DNA from: Desulfobulbaceae bacterium
GTDB lineage: Bacteria; Desulfobacterota; Desulfobulbia; Desulfobulbales; Desulfocapsaceae
Length of the DNA: 64,000 nt
Reading direction: 5' to 3'
NCBI GenBank assembly: GCA_024640625.1
Contig: JAHEER010000007.1
Span: 1-64,000 of the forward strand
This document shows positions 35,090 to 43,019 of the stretch, one piece after another. How positions within the stretch are numbered: position 1 is the stretch's first letter; each line of letters opens with the position of its first letter. A program made the position numbers and the translations under genes. The notes under the pieces were generated by a model. That model worked only from the letters and a program-made list of their open reading frames with translations. It was not told the origin of the DNA and searched no databases.

Positions 35090-35350
35090 ATGCAGGCAGT
35101 TGAACAGTTTTTGATCAGAATATTTACGTTTTTTACCACCAACTATATTGCTGCCGGGATTCTGCTCTTCATAGTCGTCATTGCAGCTGTCAAGAAACCC
35201 AAGGAACTTTTCAAGGCAACTGCCCTGATCGCTCTTTTAGTCGGTGTGCTCTACATCATGATATATCTGGAGCAATCAATGTTTTCAGGGGTATCGTCAG
35301 GGCAGAAGGCCTATAACGAGGAGTTACGAACCGGTGGAAAGAGCCTCTAG
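35090..35350 (+). CDS. Small two-helix membrane protein
   Basis: An 86-residue protein with two hydrophobic stretches, about residues 18-35 (YIAAGILLFIVVIAAV) and 42-61 (ATALIALLVGVLYIMIYL), separated by a short charged loop (KKPKELFK). The C-terminal ~25 residues are polar. ATG 35090 is preceded by AAAAGGAGTG, an excellent ribosome site, and TATAAT lies 45 bases upstream. I do not recognise a family. It is convergent with and directly abuts the lipoprotein gene. Confidence 0.75.
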   Translation: MQAVEQFLIRIFTFFTTNYIAAGILLFIVVIAAVKKPKELFKATALIALLVGVLYIMIYLEQSMFSGVSSGQKAYNEELRTGGKSL

Positions 35351-35845
35351 TCAGTTCTGACCGCGGTTTTCAAAAAAATCCTCGACCTTTGCCTGCTGCC
35401 ACAGGGCGGCGACCAGTTTCCACCCGCCACTCTCTTCTACAAGTGTGATATCAAACCAGTAAATGTCTGCCTGCATCCGGCCAAGAACCGATTTATCCAT
35501 GATTGGTCGTGCCGCAAAGGCAGTGAGTACTCTGGCCTGGATAAGATCGCCTTCGAAGTAAGCTGAATCCAGATCTGAAAAAAGATACATTGACTTTGAA
35601 CTTCGAATGTACGCTGCCGCGATAGCGATTACATCGCCGGCACCGCGGTTATGAGTATCTTGATAGTTCGAAGAAACAAGTTTTTTCAGTGCTCGGATGT
35701 TGCCTTCCTCAAATGCTATTTCGCTCTGCTTTATGAAGGTGGCGGCGATTTCCTCTGGAGTTGTTGTGGAACTGCAGGATATGATCATCATGGGAAGTGC
35801 CAGGAGGATAGGGAAAAAGTTTCGCAAGTAGAGAGGCATTTGCAT
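35351..35845 (-). CDS. Lipoprotein of unknown function, NTF2-like
   Basis: A 164-residue protein with a type II signal peptide: NFFPILLALPMMIISC, with the lipobox ending at Cys24, so it is probably lipid-anchored in the envelope. The mature part (ALKKLVSSNYQDT, ADIYWFDITLVEESGGWKLVAALWQ) has the pattern of an NTF2/SnoaL-like cone fold, by eye only. It is the last gene downstream of the flagellar run and the PilZ gene, which may indicate a motility-linked role, but nothing in the sequence proves it. Confidence 0.72.
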   Translation of the reverse strand: MQMPLYLRNFFPILLALPMMIISCSSTTTPEEIAATFIKQSEIAFEEGNIRALKKLVSSNYQDTHNRGAGDVIAIAAAYIRSSKSMYLFSDLDSAYFEGDLIQARVLTAFAARPIMDKSVLGRMQADIYWFDITLVEESGGWKLVAALWQQAKVEDFFENRGQN

Positions 35846-35935
35846 GGAAATCGAGCGCAGGACAATCGGTCGGTAGTGCGTTACAGGGGGAAGAAGAATT
35901 GTACACCTCAGCTGGCTGGCCCGCCGAGCATCTGC

Positions 35936-36676
35936 TCAATTAGTCACATCGACTTTGAGCCTCAGGAGTCGGCGCTGAATTTCCAGGCAGCAGCCGATGA
36001 TCTTATCCCTGTCTTCCGAGGAAATATTCTGAAAGTGATAGGCGGTTTCCCATTGATGCTCATCGATCTGCTGGCCTCTGACCTGCCTTGCCAACAACTT
36101 GATTATTTGCGCATCACGTTCGGGCAACGAAAGTTCCAGCCTTACCACTTCATCACCCGGAGGCTTCTCAGAAAAGGCGGCGAGAATGCCATTGCCGCTT
36201 ATGTCAATGGTTTTGCCACGGATTGTCCAGCTGCGCCCCTGGCTGCCAAAAAATTCAGGCTGAAATGATTTTGATATCACGTCGGTGATCGCATCAACCC
36301 GAAAAAATTCGCGCATCTGTGCATGGCTGACAAGTTGTTCAGCTTTCATGCCCAGAGCGAGAGGTGTGACCGTTGCTATGCTGGCTTCCATGGAGATATT
36401 GGGGCCGCCGAAATCTACGTTCACCAGACAATTTTTCTCAATGTCAAGATAGTCCAGGGGTAAAATTCCTGGTTGAAACCGCAGCTCAAACCGGGGTGGT
36501 GAAGCGGATTTGTACACGGCCTGGGTCCGGTACCGCTGATTGTTATTCTTGATCGGCAGGTAAATCCTTACTGGTTTCAGATCGGGAATTTTACTCAATG
36601 CCGCCTTGTCGTCCATGGGTAGCGCCTGTCTAAAAAGGTTGCTATCTGTCTGCCTCGCTAGAGACAATTTCAGCAT
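35936..36676 (-). CDS. PilZ-domain protein, candidate flagellar brake
   Basis: A ~246-residue protein with a C-terminal PilZ domain. The c-di-GMP-binding motif is visible as MREFFRVDA (RxxxR) and ISGNGI within TIDISGNGILAAF (DxSxxG). The N-terminal part (KPVRIYLPIKNNNQRYRTQAVYKS) resembles a YcgR-N region. With its position after flhG and fliN, a role in tuning motor output in response to c-di-GMP is likely. I chose ATG 36676; GTG 36694 and ATG 36616 are possible and none has a clear ribosome site. Confidence 0.82.
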   Translation of the reverse strand: MLKLSLARQTDSNLFRQALPMDDKAALSKIPDLKPVRIYLPIKNNNQRYRTQAVYKSASPPRFELRFQPGILPLDYLDIEKNCLVNVDFGGPNISMEASIATVTPLALGMKAEQLVSHAQMREFFRVDAITDVISKSFQPEFFGSQGRSWTIRGKTIDISGNGILAAFSEKPPGDEVVRLELSLPERDAQIIKLLARQVRGQQIDEHQWETAYHFQNISSEDRDKIIGCCLEIQRRLLRLKVDVTN

Positions 36677-36779
36677 GAAATTTGATGGTAGCACGATCGA
36701 CCGGCTATTTCAACCTAAGCTGGTCTCCCGCACTCTGATAATTTCCTGTAATTATCGTTTATTGCAATAGCTCTGAGAA

Positions 36780-37610
36780 TCAACCCGGGTCCGCTTGCAG
36801 CAGCTGCTTCCAGAAAAACTGCACACTTCCCTTGGGATAACGACGGCTGGTTATCGTGACTATACGTTCGGCGAGTGCAGCGAAGGCACTGGCTATGGCG
36901 CCCTGCGGATAAAGTTCGACGATTGCCTGCTGTTTTCTTATCGCCTCAGACATCTGCCGGTCATATGGAATTGAGCCGAAATAATCAATGGAGATATCCA
37001 GGTAACGATTGGAGACGATGCTTAATTTCCGGTAGACATCGAGGGCTTCCTCCTCGTTGGCAACCATGTTGACGGCGAGATTGAAATGCTTTTCATGATA
37101 TCTCGTGGAAAGCAGTTTCATCAGGGCGTAGACGTCGGTGATGGCGGTGGGATCTGGTGTTGTTACCAGCAGGATTTCCTGGGCAGCAGTATTGAAATAG
37201 GTGACATTCTCGGAAATGCCGGCTTCGGTATCGATGAGAAGGTAGTCGAAATCGATGTTCAGAGAATCGAGCCCGTCGAGCAACTTGAGCTTATGGTCGC
37301 TGTCGAGCTGAATAAAGGACTGCAGACCTGATCCTGCAGGCAGAATCCGAATATCATGGGGCCCTTTTACCATGATGGACTCAAGGTCCGTTTCTCCAGA
37401 GAAGAAGTGGTTGAGGTTGTAGGCAGGGGTGAGCCCAAACACGACGTCTACGTTTGCCAGACCAAGATCGGCATCGAGAATGAGGACCTTGTTGCCTAAC
37501 CTCGCAAGGCAGATACCGATATTCGCAACCACGGCGGTTTTACCGACACCGCCCTTGCCGCTGGTGATCGATACAACCTTGGTGGCTGAATTGGAGTGAG
37601 TGTCTGCCAT
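36780..37610 (-). CDS. flhG: FlhG/MinD-type ATPase
   Basis: A 276-residue ParA/MinD-superfamily ATPase that in polar flagellates limits flagellar number together with FlhF. The deviant Walker A is SGKGGVGKTAVVANIG, followed by VLILDADLGLANVDVVFGL (very typical of FlhG) and DYLLIDTEAGISENV. No N-terminal DQA(A)xLR extension is visible, which in other FlhG proteins contacts FlhF; flhF itself is not in the window. It follows fliN by 124 bases. Confidence 0.9.
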   Translation of the reverse strand: MADTHSNSATKVVSITSGKGGVGKTAVVANIGICLARLGNKVLILDADLGLANVDVVFGLTPAYNLNHFFSGETDLESIMVKGPHDIRILPAGSGLQSFIQLDSDHKLKLLDGLDSLNIDFDYLLIDTEAGISENVTYFNTAAQEILLVTTPDPTAITDVYALMKLLSTRYHEKHFNLAVNMVANEEEALDVYRKLSIVSNRYLDISIDYFGSIPYDRQMSEAIRKQQAIVELYPQGAIASAFAALAERIVTITSRRYPKGSVQFFWKQLLQADPG

Positions 37611-37734
37611 TATGCCACTTACGTCAGAACCATCTTGTGGTGAAGCATGGGCAATCGAATGTGCTCAGTTTATATCTCAAAGGTACGCTGGCCCGAGGAA
37701 TCAGCCTTCCATTATAGAGTATCAAAGACGGGGA

Positions 37735-38124
37735 TCAACCAAGTTTTTCGATGCGGTCACTGGTGCTGATTACATCGGTCAACTTGATGCCGAATTTATC
37801 CCCGATCATTACCGGCTTGCCCCGGGCGATCAATCTTGAATTCACATAGAGATCAAGCGGTTCATCTGTGGTTTTATCAAGCTCTATAATCTGTCCAGCA
37901 CCCATTTCGAGCAGATCCTTGAGCAGGATTTTGCATCTGCCCACCTCCACGGAAACCTGAAGGGGGACATCGTAGAGAAACTGAAGGCCTCGACTTTGAG
38001 CGGTTCCTTCAGGTGCGGAGATTTCATCGAACGATCCTGAACCATTGAAGCTTTCTTCGAGAAGATCTCTCAGTTCTTCTGGGTCGGGTCGGGGATCTTT
38101 TTCTGGTGCATCGGCCGGACTCAT
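37735..38124 (-). CDS. fliN: Flagellar motor switch protein FliN
   Basis: FliN forms the lower C-ring of the rotor with FliM. The 129-residue protein has an acidic N-terminal ~55 residues and the SpoA domain: FLYDVPLQVSVEVGRCKILLKDLLEMGAGQIIELDK, then PLDLYVNSRLIARGKPVMIGDKFGIKLTDV. It is full length for the family and lies 18 bases after fliM. Confidence 0.95.
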   Translation of the reverse strand: MSPADAPEKDPRPDPEELRDLLEESFNGSGSFDEISAPEGTAQSRGLQFLYDVPLQVSVEVGRCKILLKDLLEMGAGQIIELDKTTDEPLDLYVNSRLIARGKPVMIGDKFGIKLTDVISTSDRIEKLG

Positions 38125-38142
38125 GGTATGTCGCCCCTCTGA

Positions 38143-39129
38143 TTATTGGTATATATTTGTTATTTTTACACTTTTTTTATGATTTTCTGGTCCTTGAAAT
38201 CCTGAAAATTTAGGGATGCCTTCCACCAGAATTTCTATCGAGCCGTCAGGTTCTTGATCGATGGGGATGATATCTCCCACCTTGAGATCGACGAGCTGTT
38301 GTATGCTGAGATCAATTACACAGCTCTGGGCCATTATGGTTATCGGCATGGTATCAAGATTGTTTTTGATGACATTCGGCCAGTTCCTGCCTTCGAGACT
38401 GTTCAACTGAGCGAGTTTTGTAAGCGAAGATTTATAGGGTAAAAGCGCATCGATCGGGATGACCAGTTCAAGAATACCAGATTCCTCATCTACTTGAACT
38501 TCGAAACGATAGACTATCATCACGGAGGTCGGAGAAGCAAAAGAGTGTGCCCGTGACTCACTTACGGTTTCGATTACCGAGCTGTCGATCTGCAACAGTG
38601 GCAGAAATGCTTGATCCAAGGACTTACAGGCAGTTTCCATCATAGAGGTAAGCAGACTCAACTCCAGTCTGGTAGGTGAACGATCCGGCACATTCATGCC
38701 AGGGCTATTGACTCCCCCGAGGAGAATCTCAAGCAATAGAAACCAGAGATAGGCATCAAAGCTCAGCAGGAGACTGCTGTTCATGGGCTTCAGGCTAAGC
38801 ATTCCAATGATCCGACGCTGCTCATTAACTGCCAGGTAATCACTGAATGGCACCGTGTGGTTATCAATAGTTGCCATCGAAACCGTCCGCTGCAGATGGC
38901 GGGAAAGTGATCTGCTGAAGACAGTACGGAACCGATCAATAATCAGATCGAAGTTGGGAATTTCCGTTGGTTGTAGCGTGGTCGTGGGTAAGGCAAAGAG
39001 ATCGATTTCTGGATGGTCGACATCAATTCCTGTGGTCGCATCAGGTCCCTGCCTTGAGACAACCGCTCCCTCTTTCTGCAGAGTTTGCAGCAGATCGGCT
39101 ATTTCCTGTTTAGAGAGGATAGGTTCCAT
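38143..39129 (-). CDS. fliM: Flagellar motor switch protein FliM
   Basis: FliM links the rotor to the chemotaxis signal. The 328-residue protein starts EPILSKQEIADLLQTL, corresponding to the CheY-P-binding peptide (usually LSQxEIDALL), slightly altered here. The middle domain contains FSDYLAVNEQRRIIGMLSLKPM and WFLLLEILLGGVNSPG, where the usual GGxG loop is changed. The C-terminal SpoA domain is VIDLSIQQLVDLKVGDIIPIDQ. The changed loop and CheY peptide may reflect divergence rather than loss of function. It is in the run fliL-fliM-fliN. Confidence 0.92.
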   Translation of the reverse strand: MEPILSKQEIADLLQTLQKEGAVVSRQGPDATTGIDVDHPEIDLFALPTTTLQPTEIPNFDLIIDRFRTVFSRSLSRHLQRTVSMATIDNHTVPFSDYLAVNEQRRIIGMLSLKPMNSSLLLSFDAYLWFLLLEILLGGVNSPGMNVPDRSPTRLELSLLTSMMETACKSLDQAFLPLLQIDSSVIETVSESRAHSFASPTSVMIVYRFEVQVDEESGILELVIPIDALLPYKSSLTKLAQLNSLEGRNWPNVIKNNLDTMPITIMAQSCVIDLSIQQLVDLKVGDIIPIDQEPDGSIEILVEGIPKFSGFQGPENHKKSVKITNIYQ

Positions 39130-39152
39130 ATCCGGTTTTGCGATGATCCTCG

Positions 39153-39647
39153 CTACTGAACAACGAAATCATTAAAATATACCGCCACGGCTTCGCCCCT
39201 GGTCAACATCTCGTTCAGCTCGATAAGCAGTTCCGCCTTCAGCTGTTTTTTACCGTGCACATCATAGAGTTCCTCGAACGTTTTGCTGCTGGCCAACATC
39301 AGTATGGCATCCCTGATCTGCGGCATACGCATATTCATTTCATCATAGGCGTCCTTATTTGACAATTCAATGGTCATTGAGATTCTCAAGTAATGGCTGT
39401 TGTCCTCGCTGATAATATTGACGATAAACTCGCGGATATCAACCATCGGTCCGATTTCCACCCGAGAGTCGCCTTGTTGCAGGTTGGCCGCGTTGGAACT
39501 CGAGTCAGCAGCTCCGGGATCTCTGGCATAATAGAGCCAAGCGCCTGAAACAGCTATGCTCAGCAAGAGAAGAGCTGCTCCTATAGCAAGACTTTTTCGA
39601 CGGGCAGCACCTCTACTGTCGTGAATGTTCTTCTTGTTGGTGGCCAT
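39153..39647 (-). CDS. fliL: Flagellar basal body-associated protein FliL
   Basis: FliL surrounds stator units and supports torque. The 164-residue protein has a short cytosolic N-terminus, one membrane helix (~residues 20-40, LAIGAALLLLSIAVSGAWLYY) and a periplasmic stomatin-like domain with DIREFIVNIISEDNSHYLRISMTIEL, RMPQIRDAILMLASSKTFEEL and the typical end VAVYFNDFVVQ. It is encoded between motB and fliM. Confidence 0.93.
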   Translation of the reverse strand: MATNKKNIHDSRGAARRKSLAIGAALLLLSIAVSGAWLYYARDPGAADSSSNAANLQQGDSRVEIGPMVDIREFIVNIISEDNSHYLRISMTIELSNKDAYDEMNMRMPQIRDAILMLASSKTFEELYDVHGKKQLKAELLIELNEMLTRGEAVAVYFNDFVVQ

Positions 39648-39687
39648 TTTTGATCCCGCCGTTCAGGAAGGGCCGGTGTCAAAATTT

Positions 39688-40476
39688 TTACAGGGGAATT
39701 GCGCTTCTTTGTTCTTTTGCAGGAGTTGTGCCTGATGCGAAATTCGCTTTAAGAATGATATCGACGCGCCTGTTCAGCTGGCTGTCGGAGTCAGAAGGAT
39801 CTTCAATGAGTGGATGTTCGGCGCCGTAGCCAACAGCGGATAACCGTTCAGTGGCAATCAGTCTGTGGCTGACAAAATAGCGTAAAACACTTACCGCACG
39901 AGCGGTAGAGAGCTCCCAACTGTTTTTATACCGGCTCGACTCCGGGTTGATTTCATCGGCGTGCCCTTCGATTCGAACCTCAATGGGATGGTCCCTGACG
40001 CTGTCGGCGATTTTATCAAGAACGGGGTGGACAGTTTTTTGCAGAGCATCACTCCCCTTAGAGAAGAGCAAGGACTCGTTCATACGCACCAGCAGGGTGT
40101 CCGATCCTATGGTTATAGTATGAATATCGCCGAAACCGCCCTCCAGATCTTCAAACTCACGTGTGAGGGAGCGTTGCAGGTTTCTTATTAGCGAACTTTG
40201 ATATGGATCGGGCTCGGAGGAGGGTGCCGGGAAGACGGGAATCATCACTTCCGATCCAGGAGGGTGGGGCCGAATTCCAAAGGCGCCTTTCAAGGAATTT
40301 GAGGCCTCTGTAAACCTGACCGGATCAAGGTCGGCCATGGACATGAGCAGGATGAAAAAGGTGAGAAGCAGAGTTATCAAGTCTGAATAGGTGATCAGCC
40401 ACGGCGGGAAGCGAATTCCCCAGGGATCAGTCTTGCCTTCTTTAGGCTCATATTGACTGTCGTTGCCTTTGGTCAT
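39688..40476 (-). CDS. motB: Flagellar stator protein MotB
   Basis: The peptidoglycan-anchored stator subunit. The 262-residue protein has a cytosolic start, the membrane segment WLITYSDLITLLLTFFILLMSMADL with the proton- or sodium-path aspartate in TYSD, and a C-terminal OmpA domain (IEVRIEGHADEI, LSTARAVSVLRYFV, RLSAVGYGAEHPL, NRRVDIIL). It follows motA by 14 bases; the ion cannot be told with certainty from the sequence. Confidence 0.95.
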   Translation of the reverse strand: MTKGNDSQYEPKEGKTDPWGIRFPPWLITYSDLITLLLTFFILLMSMADLDPVRFTEASNSLKGAFGIRPHPPGSEVMIPVFPAPSSEPDPYQSSLIRNLQRSLTREFEDLEGGFGDIHTITIGSDTLLVRMNESLLFSKGSDALQKTVHPVLDKIADSVRDHPIEVRIEGHADEINPESSRYKNSWELSTARAVSVLRYFVSHRLIATERLSAVGYGAEHPLIEDPSDSDSQLNRRVDIILKANFASGTTPAKEQRSAIPL

Positions 40477-40490
40477 TACCGCATCAGCCC

Positions 40491-41258
40491 TTAGTGATCG
40501 AACGTTGTGGCCCTCAATTTGGGAGAAATATAGGCGTGGAGCTTCTGTTCAATTATACGCGGGTTTTCGCCCGATAAAATAGACTGCATTCCTTCTATGA
40601 TAAGCGTTTTGACAAGAATCTCTGACTCCGATCTGTTCTTTAGTTTTCCAGCGATCGGCAGACAGATTACATTGGCGATTACGGCTCCATAAAAGGTGGT
40701 CAGCAGGGCGACCGCCATGGCCGGACCGATTTTCGACGGATCGTTAAGATTCTGAAGCATCTGCACGAGTCCGATCAGAGTCCCCACCATACCCATGGCG
40801 GGTGCATAGGTGCCAATGGAGATAAAAATATTGGCTCCTTTGAGGTGGCGCTGCCGGATATAATCGATTTCGGTATTGAGCATGGAACCGAGTGTATTCG
40901 GTTCCTGGCCGTCGATTGCCATCTGTACGCTTCTGGCTAGAAAATCGTCCTCAATGGAGTCAAGTTCACCCTGCAGACCTAGAATTCCTTCTTTTCTGGC
41001 CTTATTTGCATATCCCATGATCTGTGTGATGTAATCTTTGATGGAGGTTTCGCGGTGAAAAACAGCTTTTTGCGCTACCTTGAATGCCTCCAGAAGGTCA
41101 TTGAACGGAAAATGGATGAATGCCACTCCGGTGGTGCCGCCAAGTACGATCATCAGGGCGGGGATATTGAAGAAAATAGTGAGCGGACTTCCGTGGAGAA
41201 TGGCTGCGAGCATTAACCCGAAGGCAGCGATCACTCCTAAAATCGTCGACAGATCCAA
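40491..41258 (-). CDS. motA: Flagellar stator protein MotA
   Basis: The ion-conducting stator subunit, 255 residues. It begins MDLSTILGVIAAFGLMLAAILHGSPLTIFFNIPALMIVLGGT-like sequence, has the cytosolic loop with the rotor-facing charged residues, and the third and fourth helices (IGTYAPAMGMVGTLIGLVQML, GPAMAVALLTTFYGAVIANVICLPIAGKL). The start is TTG 41258, supported by the family N-terminus and by GAGAGGGA upstream. The 227 bases between this gene and motE are unusually long for the run and may carry a separate promoter, but I see no strong one. Confidence 0.94.
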   Translation of the reverse strand: MDLSTILGVIAAFGLMLAAILHGSPLTIFFNIPALMIVLGGTTGVAFIHFPFNDLLEAFKVAQKAVFHRETSIKDYITQIMGYANKARKEGILGLQGELDSIEDDFLARSVQMAIDGQEPNTLGSMLNTEIDYIRQRHLKGANIFISIGTYAPAMGMVGTLIGLVQMLQNLNDPSKIGPAMAVALLTTFYGAVIANVICLPIAGKLKNRSESEILVKTLIIEGMQSILSGENPRIIEQKLHAYISPKLRATTFDH

Positions 41259-41485
41259 ATTGTCCCTCTCAAAAGGCTTACCCCGCAGTCAATCAGGGCT
41301 TCTAATGCATCATGGGTTGCTATTTTTTATCATAGTTCATTATTAATTAAAACAAAAGCTTGCAGGCTCGGCTACCGAGTACCGGTAGGGCAGATGGATT
41401 TCACTTGGGTGATGGGAAAAGCTCGATCGCCCTGCGGGTAAGCTCTTTTGGGTGAGCTCCCAGGCAAGGCGGGAAATGAGCTGTT

Positions 41486-42031
41486 CTACTCTACCGGCAT
41501 GGTCAAAAACAACCGGCTTATCTCAGCAGCCTCTTCTCGGCTCAGGGCGTCAAGAATCTTGGCCGCCGATCTGGGTTTCATCGTGGCCAGTAAAGCGGCA
41601 GCTACCGTCCGGTCAAGATCGGCGACAGCGTCCGCCGCCAGCAGCGGGTCCATACTTTCGTATATTTTGCCAAGATCTTTAATGCGCTGCAGTTCTTTGT
41701 TTTCTTTTTGTTTCAGCAAGATTTCAAGGGCCTGCTTCTGAGCCTCCATTTCCGCAAGTTTACGATCAATCTCAGCAAGTTTTACATCGATTTCAGATTT
41801 GAGTTTCTCCAGTCTGGCTTCCTCAAGGACAAGTGCCTTTTTTTCTTCGATCAGGCTGTCCTGATCCTCAATAATCCGGACATGAAGTCGGCGTTCTTCA
41901 ACGGACGAAAACTCTTCGCTCGAGGTGGATTGCTCCTCTGCTGCACTGATAAGCGGGCAGCCTGCAATGAATATGAGCAGTGCCAAAATAGTAAAGCGGG
42001 TACCCAAAATATCATGTGATGACATGCTCAT
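41486..42031 (-). CDS. motE: MotE-like periplasmic coiled-coil protein
   Basis: A 181-residue exported protein. Residues ~8-32 are a signal peptide or lipoprotein-like signal (FTILALLIFIAGC). Residues ~45-125 form a long charged coiled coil, and the C-terminal ~60 residues are an MgtE-N-like helical domain (IYESMDPLLAADAVADLDRTVAAALLATMKPRSAAKILDAL), the plan of MotE, the chaperone for MotC in some bacteria. MotC is not present here, so it may act on MotB/FliL instead. It starts inside the end of fliG (20-base overlap). Confidence 0.83.
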   Translation of the reverse strand: MSMSSHDILGTRFTILALLIFIAGCPLISAAEEQSTSSEEFSSVEERRLHVRIIEDQDSLIEEKKALVLEEARLEKLKSEIDVKLAEIDRKLAEMEAQKQALEILLKQKENKELQRIKDLGKIYESMDPLLAADAVADLDRTVAAALLATMKPRSAAKILDALSREEAAEISRLFLTMPVE

Positions 42032-43016
42032 TATCCTTTTCTGCTGATAGAGAGTGTTCTTCCTGAAGTCTCATGGCGGTCTTGACAATTGCCTGCTGCA
42101 TAGCCGCAACATCGGTCAGCCGGACCGGTCCCAGAGTGTCGAGGTCATCGCGAATCATTTCTACGGCACGGGGAGACATGTTTGAATAAAATCTCTGCCT
42201 GAGCTCATCTGAGGCGGTTTTAAGAGCAAGTGCGAGAGAATCGTTATTGATGCGTCGCAGGATTGATTGGAGAATACGGTCGTCCAGATCGGCCAAGGCT
42301 TCGAAGGTGAACATTTTCTTCTTCATTTCCTGGGCCAGCTCATTGTCGGTATCTTCGAGTTTCCCGAGAATGGAGGCGCTGAGGTTGTGTTTCATCTTAC
42401 TCAACAGTTTTACGGCCTGGTCAAAACCGGCGATTTGTTTTTGGGAGTCGTGCACCATTTTGCCTACCTCATCATCCAGATAGATTTCAAGGGTATCGAG
42501 CACCTCCTGTGAGACATTTTCAAGTTTGGCTATTCGGTAGATGATATCAGCCTGCAGTTCTTCCGGCAGATGCGCTATTACTTCCGAGGCATAGGTGGAG
42601 TCCTGGGTCGATAGTACCAGGGCTATGGTCTGTGGGTGTTCTGTCTCTATAATAGCAGCAACGAGTTGCGGTGTGATGGCTGACAGAAAGGCAAAAGGCT
42701 TTCTTTCGATTTCAGTCTGGTGTTGATGCAGCAGCGGTTCAGTCCGTTCCCTGGGCCGGATTGCATTGATGGATTTCCTGGCAAATTCGTTTCCGCTGAA
42801 ATAGAGGCCTGCTGCTTTTTGCTGGTCGTCCATAAATTGTTGGAGTACGGAATTTTTCAGGTCCATCGGTATATAATCAATGGCCGCCATCGTTGCGGTG
42901 ATGCGCTGAACCTCATCATCGCTGAGTTCATCAAATACCCGGGCGGCGGTTTCCTCTCCGAGGCACATGAGCAGCACCGCAGCTTTCTGCAGGCCCGTTA
43001 ATCTTTCGCTGCTCAT
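42012..43016 (-). CDS. fliG: Flagellar motor switch protein FliG
   Basis: FliG sits on FliF and converts stator motion into rotor torque. The 334-residue protein has the three armadillo-like parts: GLQKAAVLLMCLGEETAARVFDEL, the middle EHPQTIALVLSTQDSTYASEVIAHLPEELQADIIYRIAKLENV with the EHPQTIA motif, and the C-terminal torque helix region FTFEALADLDDRILQSILRRI, where the charged residues that face MotA lie. ATG 43016 follows the fliF stop by a few bases; a TTG at 43019 is an alternative. Confidence 0.95.
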   Translation of the reverse strand: MSSERLTGLQKAAVLLMCLGEETAARVFDELSDDEVQRITATMAAIDYIPMDLKNSVLQQFMDDQQKAAGLYFSGNEFARKSINAIRPRERTEPLLHQHQTEIERKPFAFLSAITPQLVAAIIETEHPQTIALVLSTQDSTYASEVIAHLPEELQADIIYRIAKLENVSQEVLDTLEIYLDDEVGKMVHDSQKQIAGFDQAVKLLSKMKHNLSASILGKLEDTDNELAQEMKKKMFTFEALADLDDRILQSILRRINNDSLALALKTASDELRQRFYSNMSPRAVEMIRDDLDTLGPVRLTDVAAMQQAIVKTAMRLQEEHSLSAEKDNEHVIT

Positions 43017-43019
43017 CAA

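Noticed and set aside
34909-35103. Possible 64-residue protein in the 34670-35089 gap
   Set aside because: No ribosome site, overlaps the start of the small membrane protein, and contains the likely TATAAT of that gene.
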